Source: Verrucomicrobiota bacterium (GTDB taxonomy: Bacteria; Verrucomicrobiota; Verrucomicrobiia; Verrucomicrobiales; DEV007). Taken from it: 64,000 nucleotides of DNA. Below the pieces are notes generated by a model. The model did no database searches and had not been told where the DNA came from. It worked only from the letters and a program-made list of their open reading frames with translations. The stretch is taken from contig JAGWVU010000018.1 in the NCBI GenBank assembly GCA_018970725.1, positions 29,757 through 93,756 of the forward strand. Direction: 5' to 3'. This document shows, piece by piece, positions 34,792 through 43,915 of this stretch. Position 1 is the stretch's first letter. Every line of letters begins with the position of its first letter. Made by a program: the position numbers and the translations under genes.

Positions 34792-35978
34792 TGAACGGGA
34801 ATTTGGCGGGGATTTTTCATCTGGGCGGGCGCCATCTCGCGCGGCAAAGGGGACGGGTCGTCCTTTTGGTCTCCGCCCTGGCCCTGAGTCTGTTTCTGCC
34901 CCTGGCCATCACGGTGGGGGTGCAGGCCGTGGAACGGCACCTGCGCGCCCGCTCCGCCGCCACTCCCTTGCTGGTGGGGGCGCCGGGCAGTCAGTTGGAG
35001 ATGGTCTTCAACGGACTGTATTTCAACAAACCTTCGGTCCCGGTCCTGCCGTTCCGGGTCGGTCGCGAGATCGCCCGGGAAACCGGCGCCACGGTGATCC
35101 CGATCCACGCCCGCTTCCAGGCCCGGGGCTTCCGGATCGTCGGGACCAGTCTCGACTATTTCCGCTTCCGTGGACTTTCCTTGGCCGGGGGAACGGCGAT
35201 GGGGCGGCTCGGCGATTGCGTGCTGGGATCCGGCGTGGCCCGTCGGCTCGGCTTGAAAGCCGGTGACCGCATCGTCTCCTCTCCGGAACAAATGTTCGAC
35301 ATCGCTGGGGTCTATCCCTTGAGAATGCGCATCACCGGGGTGCTTGCCCCATCCGGGTCGGCCGACGACCAAGCGGTGTTTTGCGATGTCAAGACCGCTT
35401 GGGTGATCGAAGGGATCGCCCACGGGCACGAGGAAGCGGGGCGGCAGCCAGCCGCGGCGGTGCTGGAGGCGGAGGGCACCAACCTTGCCCTCGACTCCTC
35501 GATCTACGAATTTCAGGAAGTCACGCCGGAGAACATCGCGAGTTTCCACTTCCACGGTGACCAAGGGGATTTTCCTCTCACCGCCGCGATCGTGATAGCC
35601 CCGGACCCGAAGACGGAGACCATCCTGATGGGCCGTTACCAACCCGGGCGGGCCAAGGCCTGGATGGTCCGCCCCGCGGCGGCGATGGAAGAATTGTTCG
35701 CCACGGTCTTCCGGTTGCGCGACTTCGTGGTGGCCGCCCTGGGTTTGACCGGGGCCTGCTCCCTCCTGGTCATGGGCTTGGTTTTTGCGCTTTCCAACCG
35801 GCTTCGGGCCGATGAATTCCGCTATCTGGCCAATCTCGGGGCCCCCTCGGGCACGATCCGGGGGCTCGTGCTTTTCGAGGCCGTCTTCGTGGTGGCCACC
35901 AGTGCCTTGCTGGCGGCGGTTGCCATCCTGCTTCTTTCGGTCGCTTTGCCCCGGATGTTGGTCTACTTTGCGGTCTGA
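34788..35978 (+). CDS. FtsX-type ABC permease (first copy)
   Basis: The 396-residue product has the MacB/FtsX layout: one N-terminal helix (about residues 25-47), a large periplasmic core containing PLLVGAPGSQLEMVFNGLY, and three C-terminal helices (about 300-395) with FALSNRLRADEFRYLANLGA, the loop that contacts the ATPase. The GAPGSQLEMV stretch is like permeases I recall beside DUF3299 lipoprotein genes in metal-linked loci. It pairs with the ATPase at 34120. Confidence 0.85.
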   Translation: MMNGNLAGIFHLGGRHLARQRGRVVLLVSALALSLFLPLAITVGVQAVERHLRARSAATPLLVGAPGSQLEMVFNGLYFNKPSVPVLPFRVGREIARETGATVIPIHARFQARGFRIVGTSLDYFRFRGLSLAGGTAMGRLGDCVLGSGVARRLGLKAGDRIVSSPEQMFDIAGVYPLRMRITGVLAPSGSADDQAVFCDVKTAWVIEGIAHGHEEAGRQPAAAVLEAEGTNLALDSSIYEFQEVTPENIASFHFHGDQGDFPLTAAIVIAPDPKTETILMGRYQPGRAKAWMVRPAAAMEELFATVFRLRDFVVAALGLTGACSLLVMGLVFALSNRLRADEFRYLANLGAPSGTIRGLVLFEAVFVVATSALLAAVAILLLSVALPRMLVYFAV

Positions 35979-35990
35979 ATCGAATCGGGG

Positions 35991-36707
35991 ATGGCGGAAA
36001 ACCGACGGGTGGTGTTTGCGGTTCGCGGGATCACGAAGGTTTACGGTACCGGCGGTCTCACGGTGCATGCCTTGCGCGGCATCGATCTTGATCTCCACGA
36101 AGGAGAATTCGTGGTCCTGCTCGGCGCTTCGGGGAGCGGGAAGTCGACCCTGCTCAATATCCTCGGTGGTCTCGACTCCGCCAGCACCGGAGAGGTCCGC
36201 TTCCGGGACGAGGAGATCACGGCGTGGCCGGCCGCCCGGCTCACGGATTTCCGACGGGATCATGTCGGCTTTGTCTTCCAGTTTTACAATCTGATCCCCA
36301 GTCTCACCGCCCGGGAGAACGTCGCCTTGGTCACGGACATCGCCCGGGCACCGATGACGCCCGAAGAGGCCCTCCGGATGGTCGATCTTCAGGAGCGCAT
36401 GGATCACTTCCCCTCCCAACTGTCCGGCGGGGAACAACAGCGCGTCGCCATTGCCCGCGCGATCGCCAAGCGTCCGGGCGTCTTGTTGTGCGACGAACCG
36501 ACCGGGGCTCTGGACGTGCGCACCGGGATTGGTGTGCTCCGGGCGATCGAGCGGATCAATCGGGAGTTCGGGACCACCACCGTGGTGATCACCCACAACG
36601 CGGTGATCGCCGGGATGGCCAATCGGGTGATTCATATTTCCGACGGCCTCATTCAAAGGATCGAGGTGAACGAAAGCCGGTGCGACGCCGGCTCCCTGAA
36701 GTGGTGA
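35991..36707 (+). CDS. ABC transporter ATPase, LolD/MacB type (second copy)
   Basis: The 238-residue product has Walker [11 protein letters not shown]-loop [18 protein letters not shown], signature LSGGEQQR, Walker [12 protein letters not shown] and switch VITHN. It is more canonical than the first copy. Its TGA overlaps the GTG of the large permease that follows, so the two are expected to pair. Confidence 0.92.
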   Translation: MAENRRVVFAVRGITKVYGTGGLTVHALRGIDLDLHEGEFVVLLGASGSGKSTLLNILGGLDSASTGEVRFRDEEITAWPAARLTDFRRDHVGFVFQFYNLIPSLTARENVALVTDIARAPMTPEEALRMVDLQERMDHFPSQLSGGEQQRVAIARAIAKRPGVLLCDEPTGALDVRTGIGVLRAIERINREFGTTTVVITHNAVIAGMANRVIHISDGLIQRIEVNESRCDAGSLKW

Positions 36708-39079
36708 GGGCGATCGACCGCAAGATTTGGCGCGACCTGGCCCGGATGAAAGGCCAGGTGGGGGCCATTGCGGCGGTCATGAGCTGCGGGCTGGCCATTT
36801 TCATCGCGGGGATGACCTGCCAGGGATCGCTCAACCGGGCCCGGGCGGAGTATTATGCGGAGAGCCTCTTCGCCCACGTCTTTGCGGCGGTGAAAAGCGC
36901 GCCATCCTCCGTGACCGCACGCATCCGGGAGATCGAGGGCGTCAGCAAGGTGCAATCGGGCATCGCCCAGCCGGTGACCGTGACGGTGAAGGACTTCACG
37001 GAGCCGGTGACGGGTCGGATCATCTCGCTTCCGGAGGCGGTGGAGGCGATGGACCTGAACCGGGTAACGGTCCGGCGGGGACGATGGCCGGTGCGCGGTC
37101 GGGACCGGGAAATTCTCGTGAGCGAGCCCTTTTTCGAGGCCCATCGGCTGGCCCTCGGAGACCGGATTCAAGTGGTTCTCAACGGACGGGAAGAGGAATT
37201 GACGATTACCGGGACCGGATTGTCCCCGGACTTCATCATCGAGATGCCGCCGGGAGGTTTTCTTCCCGACAGCCTGCGCTTCGGCGTGTTCTGGATGCCA
37301 GGGGAGGATCTGGAAGCCGCCTTCGCCATGGAGGGAGCCTTCAATCAAGTGGCTCTCGGGTTGGGAATGGGGGCGAACCAAGAGGAGGTGATCCGCCAAC
37401 TCGATGATCTTCTGGAACCTTACGGAGGTCTCGGTGCCTTTGGCCGCGAGGATCAACTTTCGGATCGCTTCATCGCCGACGAGTTGAAGCAACTCCGCGT
37501 CATGAGCTTTTTCCCTCCCGCCATTTTCCTGAGCATCGCCGCGTATCTCCTCAACGTTTCCCTGAGCCGGTTGATGCACCTGCAACGCCCGCAGATCGCG
37601 GTTCTCAAATCCTTCGGTTACTCGACCGGAGAGATCGGCTGGCACTACGTGAAAATGGCTTCCGTGCTGATCTTGCTGGGGACGGCGGGAGGGAGCCTTC
37701 TCGGCGCATGGATGGGGCGGGTGATGACCGGAATGTATCAAAGGTTCTACCGTTTTCCCGTCGAGCTTTATCACGCGGATCCCGCCCTCTTCGCGCTCGC
37801 CGCCGCGCTCATGGCCGTTTTGGCCATCGCCGGCGTGGCCGGTGCGGTGCGCTCCGCGGTTTCCATTCCTCCGGCCGTCGCGATGCAACCCGAACCGCCG
37901 GCCGTTTACCGGAAGTCCATCCTCGACCGCATCCCCATGCTCCGTGGAGCCTCGCCTTCCGCGCGCATGCTCATCCGGGAATTGGAACGCCGCCCGAGGC
38001 GCGTCTTCCTCGGGATCTTCGGGATCGCTTTCGCCTCTTCCGGTCTCATCATGGGAAATTTCGGGAAGGATTCCATCCAGTATATCATCGACGTGCAGTT
38101 CGGTCTCAGTCAGCGGTTCGACGCCGCGGTTACCTTCCATCGGCCCGCCCCGTTGCGGGTCATTCAGGATCTCCGGGCGATCGATGGGGTCGAGTCCGTC
38201 GAACCCGTACGGGCGGTCCCGGTGAAATTCCGGCTCGGCCCCCGTTCCAAGCAGACCACGGTCCAAGGCGTTGCGGATCCGGAACGATTTGTCCGGCTGA
38301 AGCAACTTCTGGACGTCGATCGCCATCTGGTCGAGCCGCCGCGTGAGGGGTTGCTGATTTCTGTGGCCTTGGCGAGCGCGCTGCGGGCGCAGGCCGGGGA
38401 CCTGCTCACCTTGGAGATTCTGGAGCGGAACCGCCCGCGCAGGGAAGTGGCGGTCGCGGGGATTGTCGAGGATTTCGAAGGATTGAGCGCTTACATGAGC
38501 CTCTCCGCGCTGAACCGGGTGCTGCGCGAAGGCCCGTCCGTGACCCTCGCGTTCCTTCGGATCGATCCGGCGCGGGAAAAAGAAGTCTATCAAAGGTTGC
38601 GGGAGAGTCCGCGGGTGGCGGGGGTCTCCCTCAAGCGGGCCTCCATGCGCAGTTTTCTCGATACCATCGGCGAGAATCTTCTCCGGATGCGCCTGTTCAA
38701 CGTGATCTTCGCCACCACCATTGCCGTCGGGGTGATCTACAACAGCATGCGTGTCGTGCTCTCGGAACGGAGTCGTGAACTCGCCACCATGAGGGTCATC
38801 GGGTTCCGCCATGGTGAGGTGAGCGTGATCCTCCAGGGACATCTCGCGGTGTTGGTCTTGTGCGCCATTCCGCTCGGCCTCGGCCTCGGAACGCTCTTTT
38901 GTCTGGCCATCGCCCGGTCGTTGACGACCGATCTTTACCGGGTGCCCTTCGTGCTGAACCGGGAGACTTTCGGTGTGGCCATTCTCGTGGTATTGGCCGC
39001 TTCGTTTGTTTGTGCTCTCTTCCTTGACCGTGGGATCCGCCGCCTCGATCTCATCGCCGTGCTCAAGGCTCGTGACTGA
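36704..39079 (+). CDS. large FtsX-type ABC permease with two FtsX domains
   Basis: The 791-residue product carries two FtsX-like membrane domains: one ending in helices around residues 270-400 (with [18 protein letters not shown]) and one at the C-terminus (with [19 protein letters not shown]), each with a periplasmic core. Both conserved ATPase-contact loops are present. Start is the GTG at 36704, overlapping the ATPase stop. An HlyD-type adaptor follows by seven bases, so the pair probably spans the envelope. Confidence 0.88.
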   Translation: MRAIDRKIWRDLARMKGQVGAIAAVMSCGLAIFIAGMTCQGSLNRARAEYYAESLFAHVFAAVKSAPSSVTARIREIEGVSKVQSGIAQPVTVTVKDFTEPVTGRIISLPEAVEAMDLNRVTVRRGRWPVRGRDREILVSEPFFEAHRLALGDRIQVVLNGREEELTITGTGLSPDFIIEMPPGGFLPDSLRFGVFWMPGEDLEAAFAMEGAFNQVALGLGMGANQEEVIRQLDDLLEPYGGLGAFGREDQLSDRFIADELKQLRVMSFFPPAIFLSIAAYLLNVSLSRLMHLQRPQIAVLKSFGYSTGEIGWHYVKMASVLILLGTAGGSLLGAWMGRVMTGMYQRFYRFPVELYHADPALFALAAALMAVLAIAGVAGAVRSAVSIPPAVAMQPEPPAVYRKSILDRIPMLRGASPSARMLIRELERRPRRVFLGIFGIAFASSGLIMGNFGKDSIQYIIDVQFGLSQRFDAAVTFHRPAPLRVIQDLRAIDGVESVEPVRAVPVKFRLGPRSKQTTVQGVADPERFVRLKQLLDVDRHLVEPPREGLLISVALASALRAQAGDLLTLEILERNRPRREVAVAGIVEDFEGLSAYMSLSALNRVLREGPSVTLAFLRIDPAREKEVYQRLRESPRVAGVSLKRASMRSFLDTIGENLLRMRLFNVIFATTIAVGVIYNSMRVVLSERSRELATMRVIGFRHGEVSVILQGHLAVLVLCAIPLGLGLGTLFCLAIARSLTTDLYRVPFVLNRETFGVAILVVLAASFVCALFLDRGIRRLDLIAVLKARD

Positions 39080-39086
39080 CCGCTCC

Positions 39087-40292
39087 ATGTTTCTCCGACG
39101 CCATCTCCTGTCCATCCTCGCCGTGGCCGCCGCACTCGCGTCCTTGGTTTGGTTCACCGTGGCGCCCAAGACCGTGGAAGTTGATACTGGATTGGTCCGG
39201 CGTGGGCCGATGGAGGTCACGGTCGATGAGGACGGGATCACCCGTTACCGGGATATTTACAAGATCACGGCACCGCTGGCGGGTGAGTTGCAGCGGATTG
39301 GCTGGAGGAGCGGGGATCCGGTGCAGCAGGGCCAGCTGCTGGCCACCTTGTTGCCGGTGCCGAGCACCCTGCTCGACCCCCGCTCCCGTCAGGAGTCCGA
39401 GGCACGCGTCAAGGCGGCGGAGGCTGCCCTGCAACAGGCCGAAGCCCGGATCCAACGCGCCACCGGCGAACTCGAGCAGGCCCGGCGGTATCTCGAACGC
39501 GATGAGCGCCGCTTTCAGGAGGGCCTTGTTGCCGAGCCGGTGCTCGCGGATACGAGGCAGGCTTTCCGGGTCGCGACCACGACGAACGAGGAGGCGGTCG
39601 CCGCGAGGGAAATGGCCCGTTTTGAATTGCGTGCGGCCGAGGCGGCTCTCCTGTCGGGGAGCGGGACCAACGGGCAAGCGGGGTTCCCGGTGCATTCTCC
39701 GGTGGCAGGCTTGGTGATCGCGGTTCCCGAGGAAAGCCGGCGCGTTTTGGCACCGGGGGAAACCATTCTGGAGATCGGGGATCCGAAGTCCCTTGAGGTG
39801 CGGGCGGACATCCTCTCCCAAGACGCCGTGCGGGTCAGGCCGGGACAGCCGGTCCGGATTGAGCAGTGGGGAGGGGATGGGGTGATTCCCGGAAGGGTGC
39901 TTCGGGTTGAGCCGTCCGCGTTCACCAAGGTCTCGGCCCTTGGGGTGGATGAACAACGCGTTTGGGTGACCATCACCGTCGATCCCGGCAAAGAGGTCGG
40001 TCTCCTCGGGAACGGTTACCGTGTCGAGGTCCGGATCATTGTCTGGGAAAACGAGGGGGCGCTTCTTGCCGATGCCGGTGCCGTCTTTCGTTCCGGGCGC
40101 GGATGGGCCGCCTATCGGGTCGATGCTGCCGGGAGGGCGGAGCATGTGGCTTTGGAACTCGGAAAACGCACCCCCGCCATGGTCGAGGTTCTCCATGGTT
40201 TGAGTCCCGGTGACCGCCTCATCCTCCATCCCGGGGATCGCGTGTCACCGGGGGCGAGATTGCGACTCCGGAACCGGGACGGCGCCGGTTGA
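39087..40292 (+). CDS. HlyD/MacA-type periplasmic adaptor protein
   Basis: The 401-residue product has an N-terminal membrane anchor (about residues 5-24), a lipoyl-type half motif near APLAGELQRIGWRSGDPVQQG, a coiled-coil hairpin (about 100-185, EARVKAAEAALQQAEARIQRA type), the second lipoyl half with HSPVAGLVIAVPEESRRV, and a beta-barrel. Such adaptors link inner-membrane ABC permeases to outer-membrane channels. No TolC-like gene is in the window. It is the last gene of the exporter block. Confidence 0.9.
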   Translation: MFLRRHLLSILAVAAALASLVWFTVAPKTVEVDTGLVRRGPMEVTVDEDGITRYRDIYKITAPLAGELQRIGWRSGDPVQQGQLLATLLPVPSTLLDPRSRQESEARVKAAEAALQQAEARIQRATGELEQARRYLERDERRFQEGLVAEPVLADTRQAFRVATTTNEEAVAAREMARFELRAAEAALLSGSGTNGQAGFPVHSPVAGLVIAVPEESRRVLAPGETILEIGDPKSLEVRADILSQDAVRVRPGQPVRIEQWGGDGVIPGRVLRVEPSAFTKVSALGVDEQRVWVTITVDPGKEVGLLGNGYRVEVRIIVWENEGALLADAGAVFRSGRGWAAYRVDAAGRAEHVALELGKRTPAMVEVLHGLSPGDRLILHPGDRVSPGARLRLRNRDGAG

Positions 40293-40317
40293 GGCTTTGT
40301 ATTTCCCAGATATCCCT

Positions 40318-40950
40318 TTGCACCGAATTATCCAGCCTGAAATCCTCGATTCCCTGCCGGCCGCTCATCCGGAGGCAGTGCGCAGTCGGGCTGATTTGCG
40401 CCTGATCAACCGCTTGATGGGAAATCACCGGTGGTTTGAACGGCTGCTCGCGGGTCAAGCCCGTTCCCGGGACGACCTGAAGATCGTTGAACTGGGAGCC
40501 GGGGACGGATGCTTGGCCAGGCGTCTCTGCCGGCGCTTTCCGGGCATCCGGTATGAAGCGGTGGACTTGATGCCCCGGCCGGTTGATTTCCCTGCGGCGG
40601 CGTTGTGGCATCAGGCGGATTTGTTCGACGCGTTGCCCTGCCTCCGGGGCGACGTCGTCATCGCCAATCTCTTTCTGCACCACTTCGATGCGGAGGCGCT
40701 CGCGCGAATCGGTGCGGGATTGGAGGGTTTTCCCATCATTGCCTGCTGTGAGCCGTGGCGGAAACAGATTTTCCACGGCGCCGGGTTGGCCCTGAGGCTG
40801 CTGGGGATCAACCGGGTGACCCGCCACGACCTCCATGTCAGCATCAATGCCGGGTTCACCGGCTGGGAACTGCCCCGTCTTCTCGGGCTCGAGGGAGGGC
40901 GGGTTGAACGATCGGCACTCGGAGCCTACCGCTGGACCCGGCGCCGGTAA
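40318..40950 (+). CDS. class I SAM-dependent methyltransferase
   Basis: The 210-residue product has the SAM-binding motif VELGAGDGCLARRLCRRF and a following acidic strand end EAVDLMP, plus VVIANLFLHHF, a typical post-II region. Substrate is unknown. No ATG is near the expected N-terminus; the TTG at 40318 (LHRIIQPEILDSLP) is chosen, with TTG at 40297 as an alternative. It lies 25 bases after the adaptor gene, and its last 25 bases overlap the convergent gene. Confidence 0.8.
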   Translation: MHRIIQPEILDSLPAAHPEAVRSRADLRLINRLMGNHRWFERLLAGQARSRDDLKIVELGAGDGCLARRLCRRFPGIRYEAVDLMPRPVDFPAAALWHQADLFDALPCLRGDVVIANLFLHHFDAEALARIGAGLEGFPIIACCEPWRKQIFHGAGLALRLLGINRVTRHDLHVSINAGFTGWELPRLLGLEGGRVERSALGAYRWTRRR

Positions 40951-42149
40951 GTCTCGATGTGCCTCTCGCCTGAGGAGAGGTAGATCTGGGAGATGTCCTT
41001 GATGGTGCTGATGATCCAGGGAGTCATCTGGTTCCGACCGTTCTTCGAGAAAACGAGGTCTTCCTTGAGAAAGATACATGAGTGGTGGGCATCCCCGGAG
41101 ACGTCATCGATGAAGAATAGGATGTCGCCGTAGCGCCATGGTTCCGTTACCTTCTCATAGTCCTCAAGAACCTTTGAGGTCGCCAGACTGGAGTCCAAAA
41201 GGTAGCCTTGCGGCTCGTAGTTGAAATAATTCAGGCTTGTCCAGTGACAGTCCGGCAGGATCCCGCCTGAGATGTTCTCAGGTCCGGGGTAGGTGTAGAT
41301 GAGCTTCCGCGCCAGCGGGGGCATGATGTGAGCCAGATCGAGCTGGACTTCACGGCCGGTCTCTTTGATCGATTCAATCAAGGGCTCGATATCCTTCCGC
41401 CGGAAACTGCTTCCGGTGGGGCGCCAGTAGGCTTTTATCGCGGAAGCATCCGTCTGGGAGCCGATCGTGATCGTGATCAGGTAGGCTCTTGTTCGGGTCA
41501 GCGTCTTGTAGAGTGTTTTTAGGTCTCGCTCGCCCTGACACTTGGAGATCAGCAGAGGGACATCGCTGAAGGCCCATAGATCTCCCCGGCGGTAGGCCAT
41601 GCGGGAAATCTCGGCGACATACTCGGGGCGGAGATGACTTGACCGATACCATTCCTCCACGGTGTCGGTAAGAATCAATACCGGGGATTCCTGAAACTCG
41701 TTGATGGGGTAATGACCGAGCTCTCCGTAGAGCGTCGCCCGGCTTTCCCGGCTCATTTCCTCAACGAGTTTGTGGTCCGGAAAGAAATGGATCCAGCCGT
41801 CCGCGCGAATCGTTGCGGTCGGGGAAGTGAGACTCTCGACTTCCGCAGGTTTCAATCCGGCGCGCAAAAAAAGGGACTTCGCCGAATCCGCCTGATCCTC
41901 GGGGTAACTCCAGCGGGTGCGAGGACTCGGAATGGGGATGGATTCAAGGAGATTGTCGGAAACCTCGAGGAAAATGGGAGTCCGTTGCAGCCGGTCTGCC
42001 GGACCAATCTCTTCTGCCATCGATTGGGGGGACAGCAACCCGTCCTGCGCCACGATGAGCCTCGGGATCACCCAGACCAGAGGACCAACAACCGCAAAGG
42101 CCATCGCGTAGGGGGCGATCGCCCATTGCAAACGAGAACAAAAAGTCAT
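40926..42149 (-). CDS. membrane-anchored protein with an NlpC/P60-like C-terminus, unknown function
   Basis: The 407-residue product has one N-terminal helix (about residues 10-33) and a large extracytoplasmic part. Near the C-terminus LPDCHWTSLNYF (Cys301) is followed by WRYGDILFFIDDVSGDAHHSCIFL (His355/356 within it), which is the Cys...GD-hydrophobic...His order of NlpC/P60 and related papain-fold wall hydrolases. This is a pattern reading, not a firm family match. Its bases are visibly more AT-rich than the neighbours. It is divergent from the polysaccharide locus and convergent with the methyltransferase gene. Confidence 0.72.
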   Translation of the reverse strand: MTFCSRLQWAIAPYAMAFAVVGPLVWVIPRLIVAQDGLLSPQSMAEEIGPADRLQRTPIFLEVSDNLLESIPIPSPRTRWSYPEDQADSAKSLFLRAGLKPAEVESLTSPTATIRADGWIHFFPDHKLVEEMSRESRATLYGELGHYPINEFQESPVLILTDTVEEWYRSSHLRPEYVAEISRMAYRRGDLWAFSDVPLLISKCQGERDLKTLYKTLTRTRAYLITITIGSQTDASAIKAYWRPTGSSFRRKDIEPLIESIKETGREVQLDLAHIMPPLARKLIYTYPGPENISGGILPDCHWTSLNYFNYEPQGYLLDSSLATSKVLEDYEKVTEPWRYGDILFFIDDVSGDAHHSCIFLKEDLVFSKNGRNQMTPWIISTIKDISQIYLSSGERHIETYRRRVQR

Positions 42150-42488
42150 TGGGAGGGGAATATCGACGGTCGGAGGGTGTACTCGTTTCCGCCACAATCC
42201 AAGGAGAAAGTTTGGATTCCCCGACTCCGCCACGAAGGCTTCGGAGGGGGGGCGCCGATTTCAAAGAGATGGGTTTCAAAAATGTTTTACATTCCTAAGG
42301 AAATCTTTTAAAACCACGATTCCGTCATTGGAGACGTGCCTGCGGGGCGTCTGAATGTCGGCGCGTTCCAATATAATGGGTTTTCGTTCCCCCCGGCCAT
42401 GGTGGAATCCCCGCCTCCCGGCTTCCCCGGGACAGGGTGACCAAGGGCGGCAGCATGCCCGCAGGGAACGGGCGGGTAGATCGGTTTC
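42150..42488 (+). other. divergent regulatory spacer at the head of the polysaccharide locus
   Basis: This 339-base spacer holds no credible gene. It contains a small palindrome TTCCT-A-AGGAA at 42293-42303, a TATAAT at 42372-42377 without a good -35, and the ops/JUMPStart-like stretch at 42441-42459. Promoters for the gene at 42149 (leftward) and the sugar transferase at 42489 (rightward) should both lie here. Confidence 0.5.
42441..42459 (+). promoter_or_regulatory. ops/JUMPStart-like element
   Basis: CCAAGGGCGGCAGCATGCC differs at three transitions from the corresponding part of the enterobacterial JUMPStart sequence as I remember it (CCAGGGGCGGTAGCGTGCC). The ops core GGCGGTAGCGTG reads GGCGGCAGCATG. 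In enterobacteria this element recruits RfaH to polysaccharide operons. Here it is 30 bases before the first gene of such a locus. Chance similarity in GC-rich DNA is possible. Confidence 0.35.
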
Positions 42489-43907
42489 ATGAGTTTTCTT
42501 CACGGGCGATTTCGAGGGATCCAATCCCTTTACGCATTGGCTTCAGTGATCGTCGTGGTGGCGATTTACTTCGCCATGCTTTGGTTCCATCCGGCCGTCC
42601 CGGTGCACTGGGGGATCGGGTGGAATTACCTCGTGATTTACCCGGGACTGATGGTGGGCGGCAGCCTGATTTTTTGCTTGAAAACGTCTTTGCTGGAAGG
42701 AGCTCACTTCCAAGGGGGGCGGCGTTTTTCCCAGCCATCTCCCTTCCTGCTCACGGCCCGGCAGACCGCTTACATGGCGGTCACGCTCTTGATCGGGTTG
42801 GTCCTGACCAAGGATATCCAAATCTCCCGGCTCTTCCTGACGGGGCTCCTCCCGAGCCTTTGGCTCGGGTTGTTGCTGACACACTCCCTGGTGTTCCGGG
42901 TTGCCGCGCCCAGACTTTTCCAGGGAGTCCGCAGTTTGCGCACGCTGGTGATCGCGAACGTGACATCGCATGACCCCCTTTTGGATTGGCTCAGGGCCCA
43001 CAATCATCTCGGGTTGGAACTGGCGGGGGTTTTTTCCCCACGGCTCCCCGGGGAATACGCGGATCTCGATGTCAGTCGTTTCGGCACCAGGCCCGAGGAG
43101 GTCATTGCCCGGCTTTCACCACAGGTCGTTATTTGCAGCGATGCGCATCTCTCCAGGGAAGAACTCGTGGCCATCCGCGTGGCGGCGGAGAGCGCCGGGA
43201 GCCGGTTTGCCATCCACCTTGACCGGATCGCCGGATTTGGCGGCGGCGCCAGCATCTACACCGATTTCGGTCATGCGCTGGCCGTGTTTCGCCGGGAACC
43301 GCTTGAGTCTCCCCTCAGCCGGTTGTTGAAGCGGATCTTCGATCTTGCGGTCGCCATCCCCATCGTGGTCACCATTCTCCCGGTTTTGATGGCCGTTGTC
43401 TGGGTGTTCCACAGGTTGCAATCTCCGGGGCCGCTTTTTTTCCGGCAACAGCGCCGCGGGGTCGGCGGACGGATCTTTCTCGTCTACAAGTTCCGCACCA
43501 TGCACTGCAACCACAAGCGGGAAGGGGATCAGGCGCAGGCCGGAGATCCACGGATCTTTCCCGCCGGGCACTGGATGCGCAAGTTCAGCATCGATGAGTT
43601 CCCCCAGTTCCTGAACGTGCTGGCCGGAGAAATGAGTGTGGTGGGGCCCCGGCCACATTACGTGGATCACGACAACGATTTCGAGGCCGTGGATCCGCTC
43701 TACCGCTTCCGCAAGTTCCTCAAACCGGGCGTCACCGGCTTGGCCCAGGTTTTGGGGTATCGGGGTCTCACCCGGACGCGGGCCGATGTCCGGGAACGGA
43801 GCTACGCGGACCTCGAGTATTTGGAAAACTGGTCGATTCGGCTCGACTTTGTGATCCTCATGAAAACCGCGTGGCAGGTGATCAGACCGCCCAAGTCCGC
43901 GCTTTGA
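42489..43907 (+). CDS. polyisoprenyl-phosphate sugar-1-phosphate transferase (initiating glycosyltransferase)
   Basis: The enzyme puts the first sugar phosphate on the undecaprenyl carrier at the inner membrane. The 472-residue product has four or five N-terminal helices, a CoA-binding-like middle region and a C-terminal bacterial sugar transferase domain with a further helix (KRIFDLAVAIPIVV), KFRTM, and KFSIDEFPQFLNVLAGEMSV ending VGPRP. This is the WcaJ/WbaP architecture; the sugar is not readable. It opens the locus, nine bases before the dehydratase gene. Confidence 0.92.
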   Translation: MSFLHGRFRGIQSLYALASVIVVVAIYFAMLWFHPAVPVHWGIGWNYLVIYPGLMVGGSLIFCLKTSLLEGAHFQGGRRFSQPSPFLLTARQTAYMAVTLLIGLVLTKDIQISRLFLTGLLPSLWLGLLLTHSLVFRVAAPRLFQGVRSLRTLVIANVTSHDPLLDWLRAHNHLGLELAGVFSPRLPGEYADLDVSRFGTRPEEVIARLSPQVVICSDAHLSREELVAIRVAAESAGSRFAIHLDRIAGFGGGASIYTDFGHALAVFRREPLESPLSRLLKRIFDLAVAIPIVVTILPVLMAVVWVFHRLQSPGPLFFRQQRRGVGGRIFLVYKFRTMHCNHKREGDQAQAGDPRIFPAGHWMRKFSIDEFPQFLNVLAGEMSVVGPRPHYVDHDNDFEAVDPLYRFRKFLKPGVTGLAQVLGYRGLTRTRADVRERSYADLEYLENWSIRLDFVILMKTAWQVIRPPKSAL

Positions 43908-43915
43908 TTCCGCCC

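Noticed and set aside
36653..39241. 862-codon minus-strand open frame across the large permease
   Set aside because: The plus-strand gene has two FtsX domains and coupled neighbours; the antisense product is charged, repetitive and without motifs.
42372..42377. TATAAT as the promoter of the polysaccharide locus
   Set aside because: No acceptable -35 is found 16-18 bases upstream, so it is mentioned only in the spacer entry.
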